Positions 17,974 to 26,889 of a stretch of 64,000 nt of DNA are shown piece by piece (positions within the stretch are counted from its first letter, which is position 1; every line of letters starts with the position of its first letter). Under the pieces are notes generated by a model. That model had not been told where the DNA came from. It ran no database searches and saw nothing but the letters and a program-made list of their open reading frames with translations. Location of the stretch: contig NC_009633.1 of assembly GCF_000016985.1 (NCBI RefSeq), positions 2,771,539-2,835,538 of the forward strand, written 5' to 3'. The translations under genes were made by a program, and so were the position numbers. This DNA is from Alkaliphilus metalliredigens QYMF (GTDB lineage: Bacteria > Bacillota > Clostridia > Peptostreptococcales > Natronincolaceae).

Positions 17974-18108
17974 GCTCTACCCTCACCTTGGCTCCATAAA
18001 CCAATTTTTTTCTGCCCTTAGTGTGCTTTTCACCTCTGCCCCCCGAATTAGCTTACATCTCAATTAATTATCTTAATTATAGTAATCTTTGCTATTTTCT
18101 CACTTTCT

Positions 18109-18303
18109 TCATCCAATTCTGAAAACAAACCACCCTACGATCATACAACTGCAGGCAAATAAGAATATCCATAATTGAAATGGGAGTATATATATGAGGG
18201 TTATCACCCCCATTAAAAAAATGACTAATCCCATCACTTTTCCAATAGACATTCCTCGTCTTCTTCTCCTTCTTCTTCTTCTTTTAAACAATTCACCACC
18301 CAC
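18109..18303 (-). CDS. small Arg-rich membrane protein, unknown function
   Basis: A 64-residue protein with an uninterrupted run of nine arginines (after MGGELFK) followed by two hydrophobic segments (about residues 22-42 and 44-61). The arginine run comes from a CTT/CTC-rich stretch at 18260-18288. A Shine-Dalgarno-like GGGTGG lies at the very start of the frame, so a TTG at 18291 (MFKRRR...) is an alternative start. The positive-inside N-terminus predicts a cytoplasmic tail. It lies between thiN and rpmB, the slot that holds spoVM in Bacillus. No family is recognised; it could still be a spurious frame. Confidence 0.55.
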   Translation of the reverse strand: MGGELFKRRRRRRRRRGMSIGKVMGLVIFLMGVITLIYILPFQLWIFLFACSCMIVGWFVFRIG

Positions 18304-18377
18304 TTAAAATGAGACATGATTCAGAGAGCACCTTTATTTTCTCAATTTTTAGCCCTATTACGGCTGATAACGCTTCA

Positions 18378-18695
18378 TATTACTATTCTATTCAAAAAAA
18401 AATTAAATGTCACTAAAAGATGTCAATCCCATCCTTTAGTAACATTTTATGATTATTCTTTAGATTTTATCACTAACAACAGGCCCTCCTTAATAGAGAT
18501 GCCAGCACTTCCTTCTTTGAATTGATTACTGATCCCTAAGGAGCTTCCCATAGGAATATCCGTATCATTTAAAGGATAGGTCACGCCTGTTAACGTGACA
18601 CCTCTAACCATCCCTCCAATAGGAATCACAGATATATTCTCCCCTGGATTTCCGTTTACCCTGATATTATCCTTAACAATTGTCACCTCATTATT
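18378..18695. repeat. left copy of 318-bp direct repeat flanking the IS
   Basis: Identical base for base with 20799-21116 (constant offset 2421; one further C matches on both sides and is ambiguous with the IS end). It holds the last part of thiN, its stop codon and its terminator. This is the long target-site duplication of the insertion sequence between the two copies. Confidence 0.93.
18409..18443 (-). terminator. duplicated thiN terminator (left copy)
   Basis: CACTAAAAGATG pairs with CATCCTTTAGT around a 7-base loop with one mismatch, followed on the minus strand by a long T-rich tract. It is the duplicated copy of the thiN terminator at 20830-20864 and now lies downstream of the thiN fragment. 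Confidence 0.7.
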
Positions 18696-18696
18696 C
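18453..18696 (-). pseudogene. 3' fragment of thiN duplicated by the IS
   Basis: This encodes the last 80 or so residues of thiamine pyrophosphokinase (from NNEVTIVKDN to the C-terminus KSKE), identical to the intact gene at 20874-21509. It lacks the N-terminal catalytic part (GDLDSI, DQTDTE), and its upstream side is the IS end, so it cannot make an active enzyme. A GTG within it could start a 77-residue frame, but this is a by-product of the duplication. Confidence 0.92.
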
Positions 18697-18718
18697 CTGA
18701 CTTCGGAACATCATTCAT

Positions 18719-18769
18719 AATAAAAAGTGCTGAAGCCATCTGTTTACAGAGGTTTCAGTACTTTTTATT
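18719..18769 (-). terminator. terminator at left end of the IS
   Basis: A 19-bp stem (18719-18737 with 18751-18769, two mismatches) lies 16 bases after the transposase stop and ends in a T-rich arm on the minus strand. It should stop transposase transcripts inside the element. Confidence 0.75.
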
Positions 18770-18784
18770 TTTGTTTTGCACTCA

Positions 18785-20644
18785 CTACATCTTTTTAATT
18801 ATATTGGAGATTTCATTACTCAGTAGAACATTCTTTTCAATTTTAAATATGTCTTGGTTTATTTTGCTCTTAAATAATTTGTCTGAGATCATATATAATT
18901 TGTCTACTTTGTAATCAATCTCATCTATAACAAACCCTTCTAGACCATTGATTATTTCATGGGTAGATATTTCAACGTTTTTCTCTTCTAATTTATACTC
19001 TAATACTCTCTGGATGACTAAGGCCAAATAACAAATTAAAAAATGTGACCGGATTCTTCGTTCTTTAAAGTGATACACAGGTCTTGCTTTTAAATTTGTT
19101 TTTAATATTCTGAAGGACTCTTCAATTTTATACAGGGATTTATAAGCCACCATTATATCTGCTGGATTCATCTCTACTTTATTGGTAACGATGTAAAAAT
19201 ATCCGAAATTCTCTTGTTCTTGTTTAATTTTTTCTTCATCGATCTCAATGTTTATTTTCTCTTTAGGATTATCAACAGCTTTGTAATACTTGCTTTTAGA
19301 TTTAGTTGTTGAATTAATTGTAAAATCTTTTATATTTTTTTTCGCTCTTTCAAGCATTTTATCTTGTTTAAACATCTCCCGTTCTTTGTAGACATCTGAA
19401 TATTTTTTTATGATTAATTCATCATAGGTTTCATCATTGTGACTCACTTTTCTTTTACTGGTGATATAGCCGCTTTTATATTTAGCCTCGGCTTTAGAAG
19501 TGATGTTCCAAGATGAATTGAATTTCTTCTCTTTTAGATCTTTAGGCACTGCACTGCCCTTAGAACCTACAATGTAGTTAAGCCCTTTGCCACGGATCAT
19601 TTCTAAGTTAGCCCTTGAATTTAAGCCTCTGTCAGCAACGATAATAATTTCTTTTATGGTGTAATTATTTAATATATCGTCAATGACCTCTTCCATGGTA
19701 TGTAATTCATGTTTGTTGCCTTTGAAAAGCCTATAGGAAATAGGGATGCCATTTGTGTCTATTAATAAACCCATAACCACTTGTGTTTCATTTCTTTTAT
19801 TATCCTTACTCATGCCTCTTTCTCTAAAACCGTCTTCATCAAAAGACTCAAAGTAATAGGTTGTGCAGTCATAAAAGGCTAAAGATATATTTCTTTCTGG
19901 AACAATCTTTTCCATATGTTTATTGAGATGTTTGAAAAGTTTGTTTTCATTCATTTCAAAATTACTATCATAAGACGTTATTAGTTCTTCTAATTCGTGA
20001 GAGGTATTGTTTATGTTAGTTTCTAATATTTTTTTAGCCTCTGAATCAACGGTATCTAAGAGAATCTCCATATCGTTTATGACTTGAATGCCATCTTGTA
20101 ACGCTTTAGATTTATGTTTATTAAATCCAGAAAAAACATCCAAAGAGGAATAAATATTATCGTTATTTACAAAATTAAAATCATACAGGAAATCATCCTT
20201 TCTAGTAGCTACTTCAAGCTTACTAGAAGGATTGAATAATCTACCAAGTACTTGATAGAACATCATATCGCTAAAAGAATAATCAAGTTTAGAGTCTTTG
20301 ACCATCTTAGAAAAGAAACTTTGTAATTCCAATTGGTTAAAGATTTCTAAGTATGGTAGATAGCCAATATTTTTATGCTTAAGAGAAAGCTTATCTTTTG
20401 ACATGGATACAATAAAATCTTCAAAGTTTTCAAATCCTCGAGAAGCTTCATCTAGTCTAATCATTTCTTTTAGCTCAGCTTCAGCTTGCACAAGAGCTTT
20501 CTTACCTGATTTAGAATCCAAATCATGAGTACCAAAACCTTTAATCTGAATTTTTTTTGATTTCTTAGTTTCAGGATCTCTAATCCCCTTAGCAATTGAT
20601 ATGAAATACTTACCATTTGGTCTTTTAGATTTACTAATATACAT
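18785..20644 (-). CDS. IS1634-type transposase (IS4 superfamily, DDE)
   Basis: A 619-residue transposase that cuts and joins the IS ends. Seen: N-terminal region MYISKSKRPNGKYF, the first acidic block ISLAFYDCTTYYFES, the second IIIVADRGLNSRANLEMI, and the C-terminal YKIEESFRILK block supplying the Glu and the Y-R-E-K-like signature, followed by RRIRSHFLICYLAL typical of IS1634/IS1549 enzymes. The frame starts at 20659, but GGAGGGA precedes the ATG at 20644. No frameshift or stop, so it is probably active. Confidence 0.94.
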   Translation of the reverse strand: MYISKSKRPNGKYFISIAKGIRDPETKKSKKIQIKGFGTHDLDSKSGKKALVQAEAELKEMIRLDEASRGFENFEDFIVSMSKDKLSLKHKNIGYLPYLEIFNQLELQSFFSKMVKDSKLDYSFSDMMFYQVLGRLFNPSSKLEVATRKDDFLYDFNFVNNDNIYSSLDVFSGFNKHKSKALQDGIQVINDMEILLDTVDSEAKKILETNINNTSHELEELITSYDSNFEMNENKLFKHLNKHMEKIVPERNISLAFYDCTTYYFESFDEDGFRERGMSKDNKRNETQVVMGLLIDTNGIPISYRLFKGNKHELHTMEEVIDDILNNYTIKEIIIVADRGLNSRANLEMIRGKGLNYIVGSKGSAVPKDLKEKKFNSSWNITSKAEAKYKSGYITSKRKVSHNDETYDELIIKKYSDVYKEREMFKQDKMLERAKKNIKDFTINSTTKSKSKYYKAVDNPKEKINIEIDEEKIKQEQENFGYFYIVTNKVEMNPADIMVAYKSLYKIEESFRILKTNLKARPVYHFKERRIRSHFLICYLALVIQRVLEYKLEEKNVEISTHEIINGLEGFVIDEIDYKVDKLYMISDKLFKSKINQDIFKIEKNVLLSNEISNIIKKM

Positions 20645-20676
20645 GCACAATCCCTCCATAAAATCCCTCTAACTAC

Positions 20677-20705
20677 ATTATACATCATATTATTCACCAC
20701 GACAA
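20677..20705 (-). promoter_or_regulatory. transposase promoter overlapping a palindrome
   Basis: On the minus strand TTGTCG (20705-20700) and TATAAT (20682-20677) are 17 bases apart, 33 bases before the transposase ATG. The -35 box lies within the perfect palindrome CCACGAC-AA-GTCGTGG (20697-20712). A further hairpin (ATGAG...CTCAT, about 20731-20766) lies between this promoter and the IS end and could block incoming transcription. Confidence 0.65.
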
Positions 20706-20798
20706 GTCGTGGGCGTAAATAAACAAAAAAATAATGAGAAATGTTCAAATTTAAACATTTACTCATCATTTGTTCTGAATTTATGTTCTGAAGTCAGG

Positions 20799-21116
20799 TA
20801 TTACTATTCTATTCAAAAAAAAATTAAATGTCACTAAAAGATGTCAATCCCATCCTTTAGTAACATTTTATGATTATTCTTTAGATTTTATCACTAACAA
20901 CAGGCCCTCCTTAATAGAGATGCCAGCACTTCCTTCTTTGAATTGATTACTGATCCCTAAGGAGCTTCCCATAGGAATATCCGTATCATTTAAAGGATAG
21001 GTCACGCCTGTTAACGTGACACCTCTAACCATCCCTCCAATAGGAATCACAGATATATTCTCCCCTGGATTTCCGTTTACCCTGATATTATCCTTAACAA
21101 TTGTCACCTCATTATT
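20799..21116. repeat. right copy of 318-bp direct repeat flanking the IS
   Basis: Identical to 18378-18695. It covers the last 243 or so bases of the intact thiN gene and 75 bases beyond its stop. Confidence 0.93.
20830..20864 (-). terminator. thiN terminator (right copy)
   Basis: The same 11-bp stem with one mismatch and 7-base loop as in the left repeat, starting 10 bases after the thiN stop and followed on the minus strand by a T-rich tract (ATTTAATTTTTTTTT). It would end the long priA-to-thiN transcript before the IS. Confidence 0.75.
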
Positions 21117-21509
21117 CTCATCAAGAATTTTACCCAGAATTCTTTGCTCAATTACTTTAACCAGTAGGAACATATTGGCTAAACTATGATCCATCCTCGA
21201 ACCCATTGCCCCTAAAATGGTAATTTCAGAAGGATTCTTATGAAAGGCAAATTCAACAGCTAATTCCGTATCCGTTTGATCTTTCTTTCTAGGGAACTGC
21301 TTGATTGCCACCTCATTCTTTTGAACCCAGTTCAGAACACCTTCTTCAATGGAATCCAAATCACCAACAAGTTGATCAGGAAGGATCTCTAAATCCATCA
21401 AATACTTTGCAGCTCCATCAGCACATATGATATAGTCTGCTTTGAGTAGTTCCGCCTTCACAAAATCTAAATCATTGATTTGTCCATTGGTTATGATTAC
21501 AACCTTCAT
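20874..21509 (-). CDS. thiN: thiamine pyrophosphokinase
   Basis: ThiN (211 aa) makes thiamine diphosphate from thiamine and ATP. The catalytic region shows CADGAAKYL, LVGDLDSIEEG and FPRKKDQTDTELAV, followed by LGAMGSRMDHSLANM; the C-terminal beta-domain binds thiamine. It lies 12 bases after rpe, with the order rsgA-rpe-thiN as in Bacillus. It is complete although its last third is duplicated behind the IS. ATG start behind GGTGAG. Confidence 0.95.
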   Translation of the reverse strand: MKVVIITNGQINDLDFVKAELLKADYIICADGAAKYLMDLEILPDQLVGDLDSIEEGVLNWVQKNEVAIKQFPRKKDQTDTELAVEFAFHKNPSEITILGAMGSRMDHSLANMFLLVKVIEQRILGKILDENNEVTIVKDNIRVNGNPGENISVIPIGGMVRGVTLTGVTYPLNDTDIPMGSSLGISNQFKEGSAGISIKEGLLLVIKSKE

Positions 21510-21521
21510 CGTCTCACCAGC

Positions 21522-22184
21522 CTATAGGTTACTTGAGGCATTTTCCTTTAACCTCTTCACGGTTTCAGGAATATCAGTGCTATTAAATATAGCAGATCCA
21601 GCTACAATAATATTGGCGCCTGCTTCTGCAATCTGTTTAATATTTTCAAGATTCACACCACCATCAACCTGAATGTCTATCTTTAATCCCCTTTCATCAA
21701 TCATTCTTTTCAACCTAGCAATCTTTTCTAGCATGTTTGGAATCAGTTTTTGTCCTCCAAATCCTGGATTCACTGTCATCAGCAGTACCATATCTAGCTC
21801 TTCAAGTACATTCTCAATCATAACAAGGGGTGTAGATGGATTCAATGCGACAGCTGCCTTAATTCCACACCCTTTAATCAGTTGAATTGTACGATGTAAA
21901 TGGATGCAGGTCTCACTGTGTACTGTAATAATATCTGCTCCAGCCTCAACAAACTGCGCGATGTATTGGTCTGGATTTTCAATCATTAAGTGTACATCGA
22001 ATGGTAATTTCGTTTTGTTCTTCAAGCTTTTAATAATAGGAGGACCCAATGTAATGTTTGGCACAAAGTGACCATCCATCACATCGATATGTAACATATC
22101 GCAGCCGGCTTCTTCTACTTTTTTAATCTCTTGTTCTAGGTTTGCAAAATCTGCTGATAAAATAGATGGCGCTAATTGAATCAT
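21522..22184 (-). CDS. rpe: ribulose-phosphate 3-epimerase
   Basis: Rpe (220 aa) interconverts ribulose 5-phosphate and xylulose 5-phosphate in the pentose phosphate pathway. It is a TIM barrel with [14 protein letters not shown], the metal-binding [32 protein letters not shown] and the phosphate-binding [10 protein letters not shown]. The frame includes a GTG at 22187 that overlaps the rsgA stop; the ATG at 22184 is used, both lying behind AGGAGG. Xylulose 5-phosphate handling is also relevant to the xylose-type transporter at 54-58 kb, though the two loci are not linked. Confidence 0.97.
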   Translation of the reverse strand: MIQLAPSILSADFANLEQEIKKVEEAGCDMLHIDVMDGHFVPNITLGPPIIKSLKNKTKLPFDVHLMIENPDQYIAQFVEAGADIITVHSETCIHLHRTIQLIKGCGIKAAVALNPSTPLVMIENVLEELDMVLLMTVNPGFGGQKLIPNMLEKIARLKRMIDERGLKIDIQVDGGVNLENIKQIAEAGANIIVAGSAIFNSTDIPETVKRLKENASSNL

Positions 22185-22186
22185 CA

Positions 22187-23065
22187 CTAATACCTCCTGT
22201 TTTTTTTAATTTCTCCTATCATTTGCAAGTAGCTATTATAGCGACTCTGAACAAGCTGTCCTGCTTTCAATGCTGTTTTAACCCCACAGATGGGCTCATT
22301 CAAATGAACGCAGGATAGGAACCTACAGTCCTTTGCAAAGGGTTCAAAATCAATAAAATAGTCTGCTAGCTCTTCTTCTTTCAAAAAATCAATATTGAGT
22401 GAACTAAAGCCAGGGGTGTCGACTACCCACCCCTCTGTTTCTAAGGAAATTAGCTCTACATGCCGTGTGGTATGCTTTCCCCTGGCAATTTTACTACTTA
22501 GTTCTCCGGTTTGCAAAGTGACATGGGGGAGGATTCGATTGAGGAGTGTTGATTTCCCAACTCCCGATGGTCCGGCAAAGACCGTGGTTTTCCCCCTCAA
22601 GACTTTCTCAAGCTGTTCTAATCCAATAGAATCATTTTGACTGGTTAAAATCACTGGATATCCCACCTTTTCATAAATCCCGACTAACTCTGCTACATCT
22701 TCTCTTTGTACCAGATCAAGTTTGTTTAAGCATATGACCACATCAATATTCTGGGTCTCTGCCAAAATTAAGAAATGATCTAGTAGCGATAAATGTGGAT
22801 CTGGTTGTGTAACTGAAAATACAACAATCACTTGATCTACATTAGCCACAGTGGGACGAATCAACTCTGTTTTTCGTGGGAAAATATCGTCTATCATACC
22901 TTTCTTATTATCCTCATCAGTCACTGTGATTTCTACATAATCACCAACCAGTGGTGTTAGCTTTTTCTTTCTTAAAATCCCTCGACCTTTACATTCATAT
23001 ACTTCTTTATTAACTTCCACATAGTAAAATCCAGCGATTCCTTTAATTAATTTCCCTTTACTCAT
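22187..23065 (-). CDS. rsgA: ribosome small subunit GTPase RsgA
   Basis: RsgA (292 aa) is a circularly permuted GTPase assisting late 30S maturation. Seen: N-terminal OB fold (to about residue 70), G4 motif NKLD at 114-117, then the P-loop GPSGVGKS at 165-172 and G3 DTPG, followed by a zinc-binding C-terminal domain with C-x4-C-x-H-x5-C ([14 protein letters not shown]). The order G4-G1-G3 is the family hallmark. It follows prkC by 11 bases, as in Bacillus. Confidence 0.97.
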   Translation of the reverse strand: MSKGKLIKGIAGFYYVEVNKEVYECKGRGILRKKKLTPLVGDYVEITVTDEDNKKGMIDDIFPRKTELIRPTVANVDQVIVVFSVTQPDPHLSLLDHFLILAETQNIDVVICLNKLDLVQREDVAELVGIYEKVGYPVILTSQNDSIGLEQLEKVLRGKTTVFAGPSGVGKSTLLNRILPHVTLQTGELSSKIARGKHTTRHVELISLETEGWVVDTPGFSSLNIDFLKEEELADYFIDFEPFAKDCRFLSCVHLNEPICGVKTALKAGQLVQSRYNSYLQMIGEIKKNRRY

Positions 23066-23076
23066 TAGATTCCTCC

Positions 23077-25023
23077 CTAAAAGTCGATCTCAATGATAGC
23101 GCCCTGCTTTTCATCATCAATGTATACTTGGAATCGGTGTGTCCCAGACTCTCTTATGGGAACATACAGTTGACTTCCTTCTTCAGCGATATTATGTTCT
23201 TTGAAATAAATCGACTCTTCTCCTCCATTTATCAATTGTCTGATTTCGACTGTCACCATATTTGTGTAGTTTCTTAGATTGATTTCGATGGTCTTAGTTG
23301 ATGCTGTCTCTTCCGGTTCCACATCTACCGGATCTTCCTCCTCAGGTTCAATGACTTCTGCCCCTTTACTGACAACTAGGTTAACGATTGTATTTTCTTC
23401 TACTTCTGTTTCTGCAGGTACACTTTGCCTGATAACGATTCCTTTTTCATACTGCTCACTAAAGTCCTCATCTTCTGTGCCTACCTGTAGCCCTGTTTGC
23501 CGAATGATTCCTTTTGCTACCTCCAAAGGCTCCCCTACTACCTTTGGCATAGTGTAAGTCATTTTCTCAGGTCCTTTACTGAGTGTATAATTCACAGCAG
23601 AGCCTTGTTTAACTCGAGCTCCTGGCAGTGGACTCTGGATCATAATCGTACCGATAGGAAGATCACTAAAATCATACAAAACATCTCCACTAACTAAGTT
23701 TTGCTCCTCCAAAATCAGAAGGGCATCAACAACGTCTTCATGAAATAGATCAGGAACTTCCACCTCTTCAGCCCCGGAGCTTACGGTTACTTTGACTGTA
23801 TATCCTTTTCTAACCGTCATTCCTTTCGATGGATTTTGCTGAATCACATGGCCTACCGCAACTTCTGTACTTCTTCTCATATCCTCAGTTAATTCTAATC
23901 CTAGTTCTTTAACCTCATCTCTGACTAATCCAATTTCTTTACCTTCAAAATCCGGTACTTTCACGTCTTCATTTCTAAAAATATCCCCAGCATAAAATAA
24001 GCCTACAGTAACAACAATAGCCATAATAAATGCTGCCAGGACTGCTGCTGCCACAACCAACTTTTTAGGTCCCTTTGATTTTTTAACCCTACCACCAGTT
24101 TGATTTTTTATATTGTTCCTAGAGGATTCTTCTGTTTTAATCATAGGAATCACTTGAGTAGGACAATCTTGTTCCTCATCTTCATCACGGTAGATTATTG
24201 TTTCAGGATCTCTACTTAACTTATCTAGATCATTTATTAATAATTCTGCACTTCCATACCTTAATGATTGTTCCTTCTCAATAAGCTTAAGTATAATATT
24301 TTCTAATCCTTTGGGAATATCTGGATTAACAGTTGAAGGGGCAGCGGGTTTTTCTTGAATTTGTTTTAGTGCCACTGTAATTGGACTGTCTCCCTCAAAG
24401 GGAACAACACCAGTAATCATCTCATACATAACGATTCCTAATGCATAAAAATCTGATTTTTCATCAGTATATCCACCCCTTGCTTGTTCAGGTGAAAAGT
24501 AATGTACCGAACCGATGACACTTCCAGCATTAGTGATAGTAGATGTGGTAGCAGCTAATGCAATCCCAAAATCCGTTACTTTAGCACGGTTATCCTTTGT
24601 CATTAAGATGTTATGCGGTTTAATATCCCGATGAATAATATGATTTTGATGTGCGTGCTGCAATGCATTTGCAATTTGCTTAGTATAATTAATAATTTCT
24701 CTTAAATTCAAAATACCTTTTTCATTAATGAGTTGCTTTAAGGTCATTCCATCTACATATTCCATTACAATATAATAAATTTCATCTTCTTGTCCAACAT
24801 CATATATATTTACAATATTAGGATGAGATAAACTTGCTGCTGCTTGCGACTCCTGTTTAAACTTTTCAATAAAATCCTTATCATTTGTAAATTCTGATCG
24901 TAGCACTTTGACGGCTACATGTCGGTTAAGCAATGTACATTTTGCCTTGTAAACCAAGGCCATTCCACCGCCTCCAACCTTTTCTATAATTTCATATCGA
25001 TTTCCTAAGGTTTTACCAATCAT
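23077..25023 (-). CDS. prkC: PASTA-domain Ser/Thr protein kinase PrkC
   Basis: A 648-residue membrane kinase that senses peptidoglycan fragments through extracellular PASTA domains; family members control growth, division and germination. Kinase domain residues 1-270: Gly-loop GGGGMA (17-22), Lys39, HRD at 131-133, DFG at 151-153. One TM helix lies at about 322-345, then three PASTA domains (about 355-420, 422-490, 492-560) and an extra C-terminal beta-rich domain of about 70 residues after a Glu/Pro linker. It lies 4 bases from prpC, its cognate phosphatase. Confidence 0.96.
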   Translation of the reverse strand: MIGKTLGNRYEIIEKVGGGGMALVYKAKCTLLNRHVAVKVLRSEFTNDKDFIEKFKQESQAAASLSHPNIVNIYDVGQEDEIYYIVMEYVDGMTLKQLINEKGILNLREIINYTKQIANALQHAHQNHIIHRDIKPHNILMTKDNRAKVTDFGIALAATTSTITNAGSVIGSVHYFSPEQARGGYTDEKSDFYALGIVMYEMITGVVPFEGDSPITVALKQIQEKPAAPSTVNPDIPKGLENIILKLIEKEQSLRYGSAELLINDLDKLSRDPETIIYRDEDEEQDCPTQVIPMIKTEESSRNNIKNQTGGRVKKSKGPKKLVVAAAVLAAFIMAIVVTVGLFYAGDIFRNEDVKVPDFEGKEIGLVRDEVKELGLELTEDMRRSTEVAVGHVIQQNPSKGMTVRKGYTVKVTVSSGAEEVEVPDLFHEDVVDALLILEEQNLVSGDVLYDFSDLPIGTIMIQSPLPGARVKQGSAVNYTLSKGPEKMTYTMPKVVGEPLEVAKGIIRQTGLQVGTEDEDFSEQYEKGIVIRQSVPAETEVEENTIVNLVVSKGAEVIEPEEEDPVDVEPEETASTKTIEINLRNYTNMVTVEIRQLINGGEESIYFKEHNIAEEGSQLYVPIRESGTHRFQVYIDDEKQGAIIEIDF

Positions 25024-25027
25024 TTTT

Positions 25028-25777
25028 TCACCTACCTTCTGCCTCTATCAAACTAATTTTTGCAAAAACAACAGTAATGTTATCATATCCACCACGTTTA
25101 TTAGCTAATTTCACCAAAGTCTCACAACTTTCTTGTGGGTCCTGAGATCCTAGAATGACTTCTTCTATTTCGTGTAAATCTACAAAATTAGTTAATCCAT
25201 CTGTGCATAGGATTAATCCCGAAGCACCGTTAAAATCCAATGAAAAAATGTCAACTTTCATATTTAAGTCAGTTCCTAATGCCCTTGTAATGACATTTTT
25301 TTGTGGGTGCCTCATGGCTTCACTTTCACTAATACTGCCATTTCTTACTAGCTCCGCTACCAAAGAGTGATCCTGTGTGATTTGTCGCACTCCGCCATTT
25401 TCAATTAGATACGCACGACTATCCCCAATATGTCCAACATACAATGTATTGCCAATAACCAATCCAAGTGTTACGGTTGTTCCCATCCCGTCACAACTAA
25501 TGTCATCCACTGCTCGTTTCAGAATTTCCTGATTGGCTCTGTTAAAAGCCTCATAGAGTATACCTACAGTTGAAGCTTCTTCTGATTCATGGTCAATATA
25601 TGTGGTCACATGTTCTTTAATTGTATTAATCGCAATTAAGCTAGCTACTTCACCCCCATTATGTCCCCCCATACCATCAGCAACCATATATAATTGAATA
25701 TGATTATCATAGACACAGTAATTATCTTCATTCATATCTCTTACTTTACCAGGATCACTCATTGCCCCTACATTCAT
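25028..25777 (-). CDS. prpC: PP2C-type protein phosphatase PrpC
   Basis: A 249-residue metal-dependent Ser/Thr phosphatase that reverses PrkC phosphorylation. The PP2C motifs RDMNEDNY, VADGMGGHNGGEVAS, GHIGDSRAYL, DHSLV and CTDGLTNF are all visible. The frame contains an ATG at 25783 directly against the Shine-Dalgarno GGAGGG; the ATG at 25777, 6 bases after it, is preferred. It is followed by prkC after 4 bases. Confidence 0.96.
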   Translation of the reverse strand: MNVGAMSDPGKVRDMNEDNYCVYDNHIQLYMVADGMGGHNGGEVASLIAINTIKEHVTTYIDHESEEASTVGILYEAFNRANQEILKRAVDDISCDGMGTTVTLGLVIGNTLYVGHIGDSRAYLIENGGVRQITQDHSLVAELVRNGSISESEAMRHPQKNVITRALGTDLNMKVDIFSLDFNGASGLILCTDGLTNFVDLHEIEEVILGSQDPQESCETLVKLANKRGGYDNITVVFAKISLIEAEGR

Positions 25778-25807
25778 GATCATCCCTCCATTCCTCGTTA
25801 TATTTCG

Positions 25808-26866
25808 CTAAACTTCACTAATTTCCTTTTTCTCCTGATCATCGACATATTTTCGCCTTAATTGTCCACAGGCTCCCTGTATATCCGTTCCCATTTCTCT
25901 TCTAATTGTGGCTTCGATACCATTACTTTTTAATATCTGCTGAAACTTTTTTACTTGACTATCTTTGGATTTCTGATAGGTTCTTTCCTCAATTGGGTTA
26001 ATGGGTATTAAATTCACATGACATAAAAGCCCTTTTAAAAGCTTACTCAACTCATGTGCTTCCTTTTCACCATCATTAACATCCTCAATCAATGCATATT
26101 CAAATGTAATTCTTCGATTGTTGTTCTCTAAGTAATCATAGCAACTTTGAATTAATTGGTCAATTGTATATTTCTGAGCAATAGGCATTGTCTGTTTCCT
26201 TAATTGATCATTCGGAGCATGCAACGAGATCGCAAGGTTGATTGGAATTTGTAATGCCCCTAATTTTTTGATCTCAGGCACTAAACCACATGTTGATAAA
26301 GTAATATGGCGATTTCCTATATTTAATCCCTCAGGATCATTTACAATTTTTAAAAACCTAATGGTTTCATCATAGTTATGTAATGGCTCTCCGCTACCCA
26401 TGAGTACAATATTGGAAATGCGCTCCCCCTGATCCTGTTGCATCAATAAGATTTGATCAATCATCTCACCTGCCCGCAAATTCCGAATTAATCCACCCGT
26501 GGTAGAGGCACAAAATTGACACCCCATGGCACAGCCTACTTGGGTAGAGATGCAGGCAGTAAATCCATGCTTGTATTTCATTAACACACCCTCAATGATA
26601 TGACCATCATCCAAAAGAAATAGGTATTTAACTGTTCCATCGATTTTAGAGACAAACTTTTCTTCAATACGATTATGGGTAATTCTTGTTTCTTCAGATA
26701 ATTGCTTGATCAACTTCTTTGAAAGATTAGTCATCTCTTCGTATTGTTTGATACCTTTATTCACCCATTGAAAAGCTTGTTTAGCTCTGAATTTTTTTTC
26801 TCCTATTTCTAAAAATAGGGATTCCATTTCTTCCATTGTTAAACTCAATAAATCTACCTTATCCAA
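25808..26866 (-). CDS. rlmN: 23S rRNA (A2503-C2)-methyltransferase RlmN
   Basis: RlmN (352 aa) is a radical-SAM enzyme that methylates A2503 of 23S rRNA and A37 of some tRNAs. The cluster-binding motif CAMGCQFC lies just after CISTQVG, and the SAM-binding GSGEPLHNYD follows. The C-terminal catalytic Cys region GTDIQGACGQL is present. The start is TTG, with GGGAGGGA 8 bases upstream. It belongs to the fmt-rsmB-rlmN-prpC run. Confidence 0.97.
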   Translation of the reverse strand: MDKVDLLSLTMEEMESLFLEIGEKKFRAKQAFQWVNKGIKQYEEMTNLSKKLIKQLSEETRITHNRIEEKFVSKIDGTVKYLFLLDDGHIIEGVLMKYKHGFTACISTQVGCAMGCQFCASTTGGLIRNLRAGEMIDQILLMQQDQGERISNIVLMGSGEPLHNYDETIRFLKIVNDPEGLNIGNRHITLSTCGLVPEIKKLGALQIPINLAISLHAPNDQLRKQTMPIAQKYTIDQLIQSCYDYLENNNRRITFEYALIEDVNDGEKEAHELSKLLKGLLCHVNLIPINPIEERTYQKSKDSQVKKFQQILKSNGIEATIRREMGTDIQGACGQLRRKYVDDQEKKEISEV

Positions 26867-26889
26867 TGGACTTCCCTCCCTCTATTTTC

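Larger units (their letters stand above)
18696..20798 (-). mobile_element. IS1634-family insertion sequence
   Basis: A complete 2103-bp element. Terminal inverted repeats of 16 bp with one mismatch: CCTGACTTCGGAACAT at the left, and the complement of CCTGACTTCAGAACAT at the right. It has one transposase gene with its own promoter near the right end and a terminator at the left end. It is bounded by 318-bp perfect direct repeats. Members of the IS1634/IS1549 group are known for unusually long, variable target duplications (published for Mycoplasma and Mycobacterium elements). It landed just past thiN, leaving that gene whole. Intact frame and identical flanks suggest a recent insertion. Confidence 0.93.

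Noticed and set aside
17886-18453. Search for a SpoVM peptide between thiN and rpmB
   Set aside because: No short frame with the KLPKFL-type motif on either strand.
18453-18686. 77-codon frame that looks like a separate small gene
   Set aside because: It is the duplicated thiN 3' end next to the IS; the start codon is an internal GTG and the catalytic half is missing.
18378-21116. Direct repeats as attachment sites of an integrated element
   Set aside because: The segment between them is a single IS with proper inverted repeats and no integrase; the repeats contain part of thiN and fit a target duplication.
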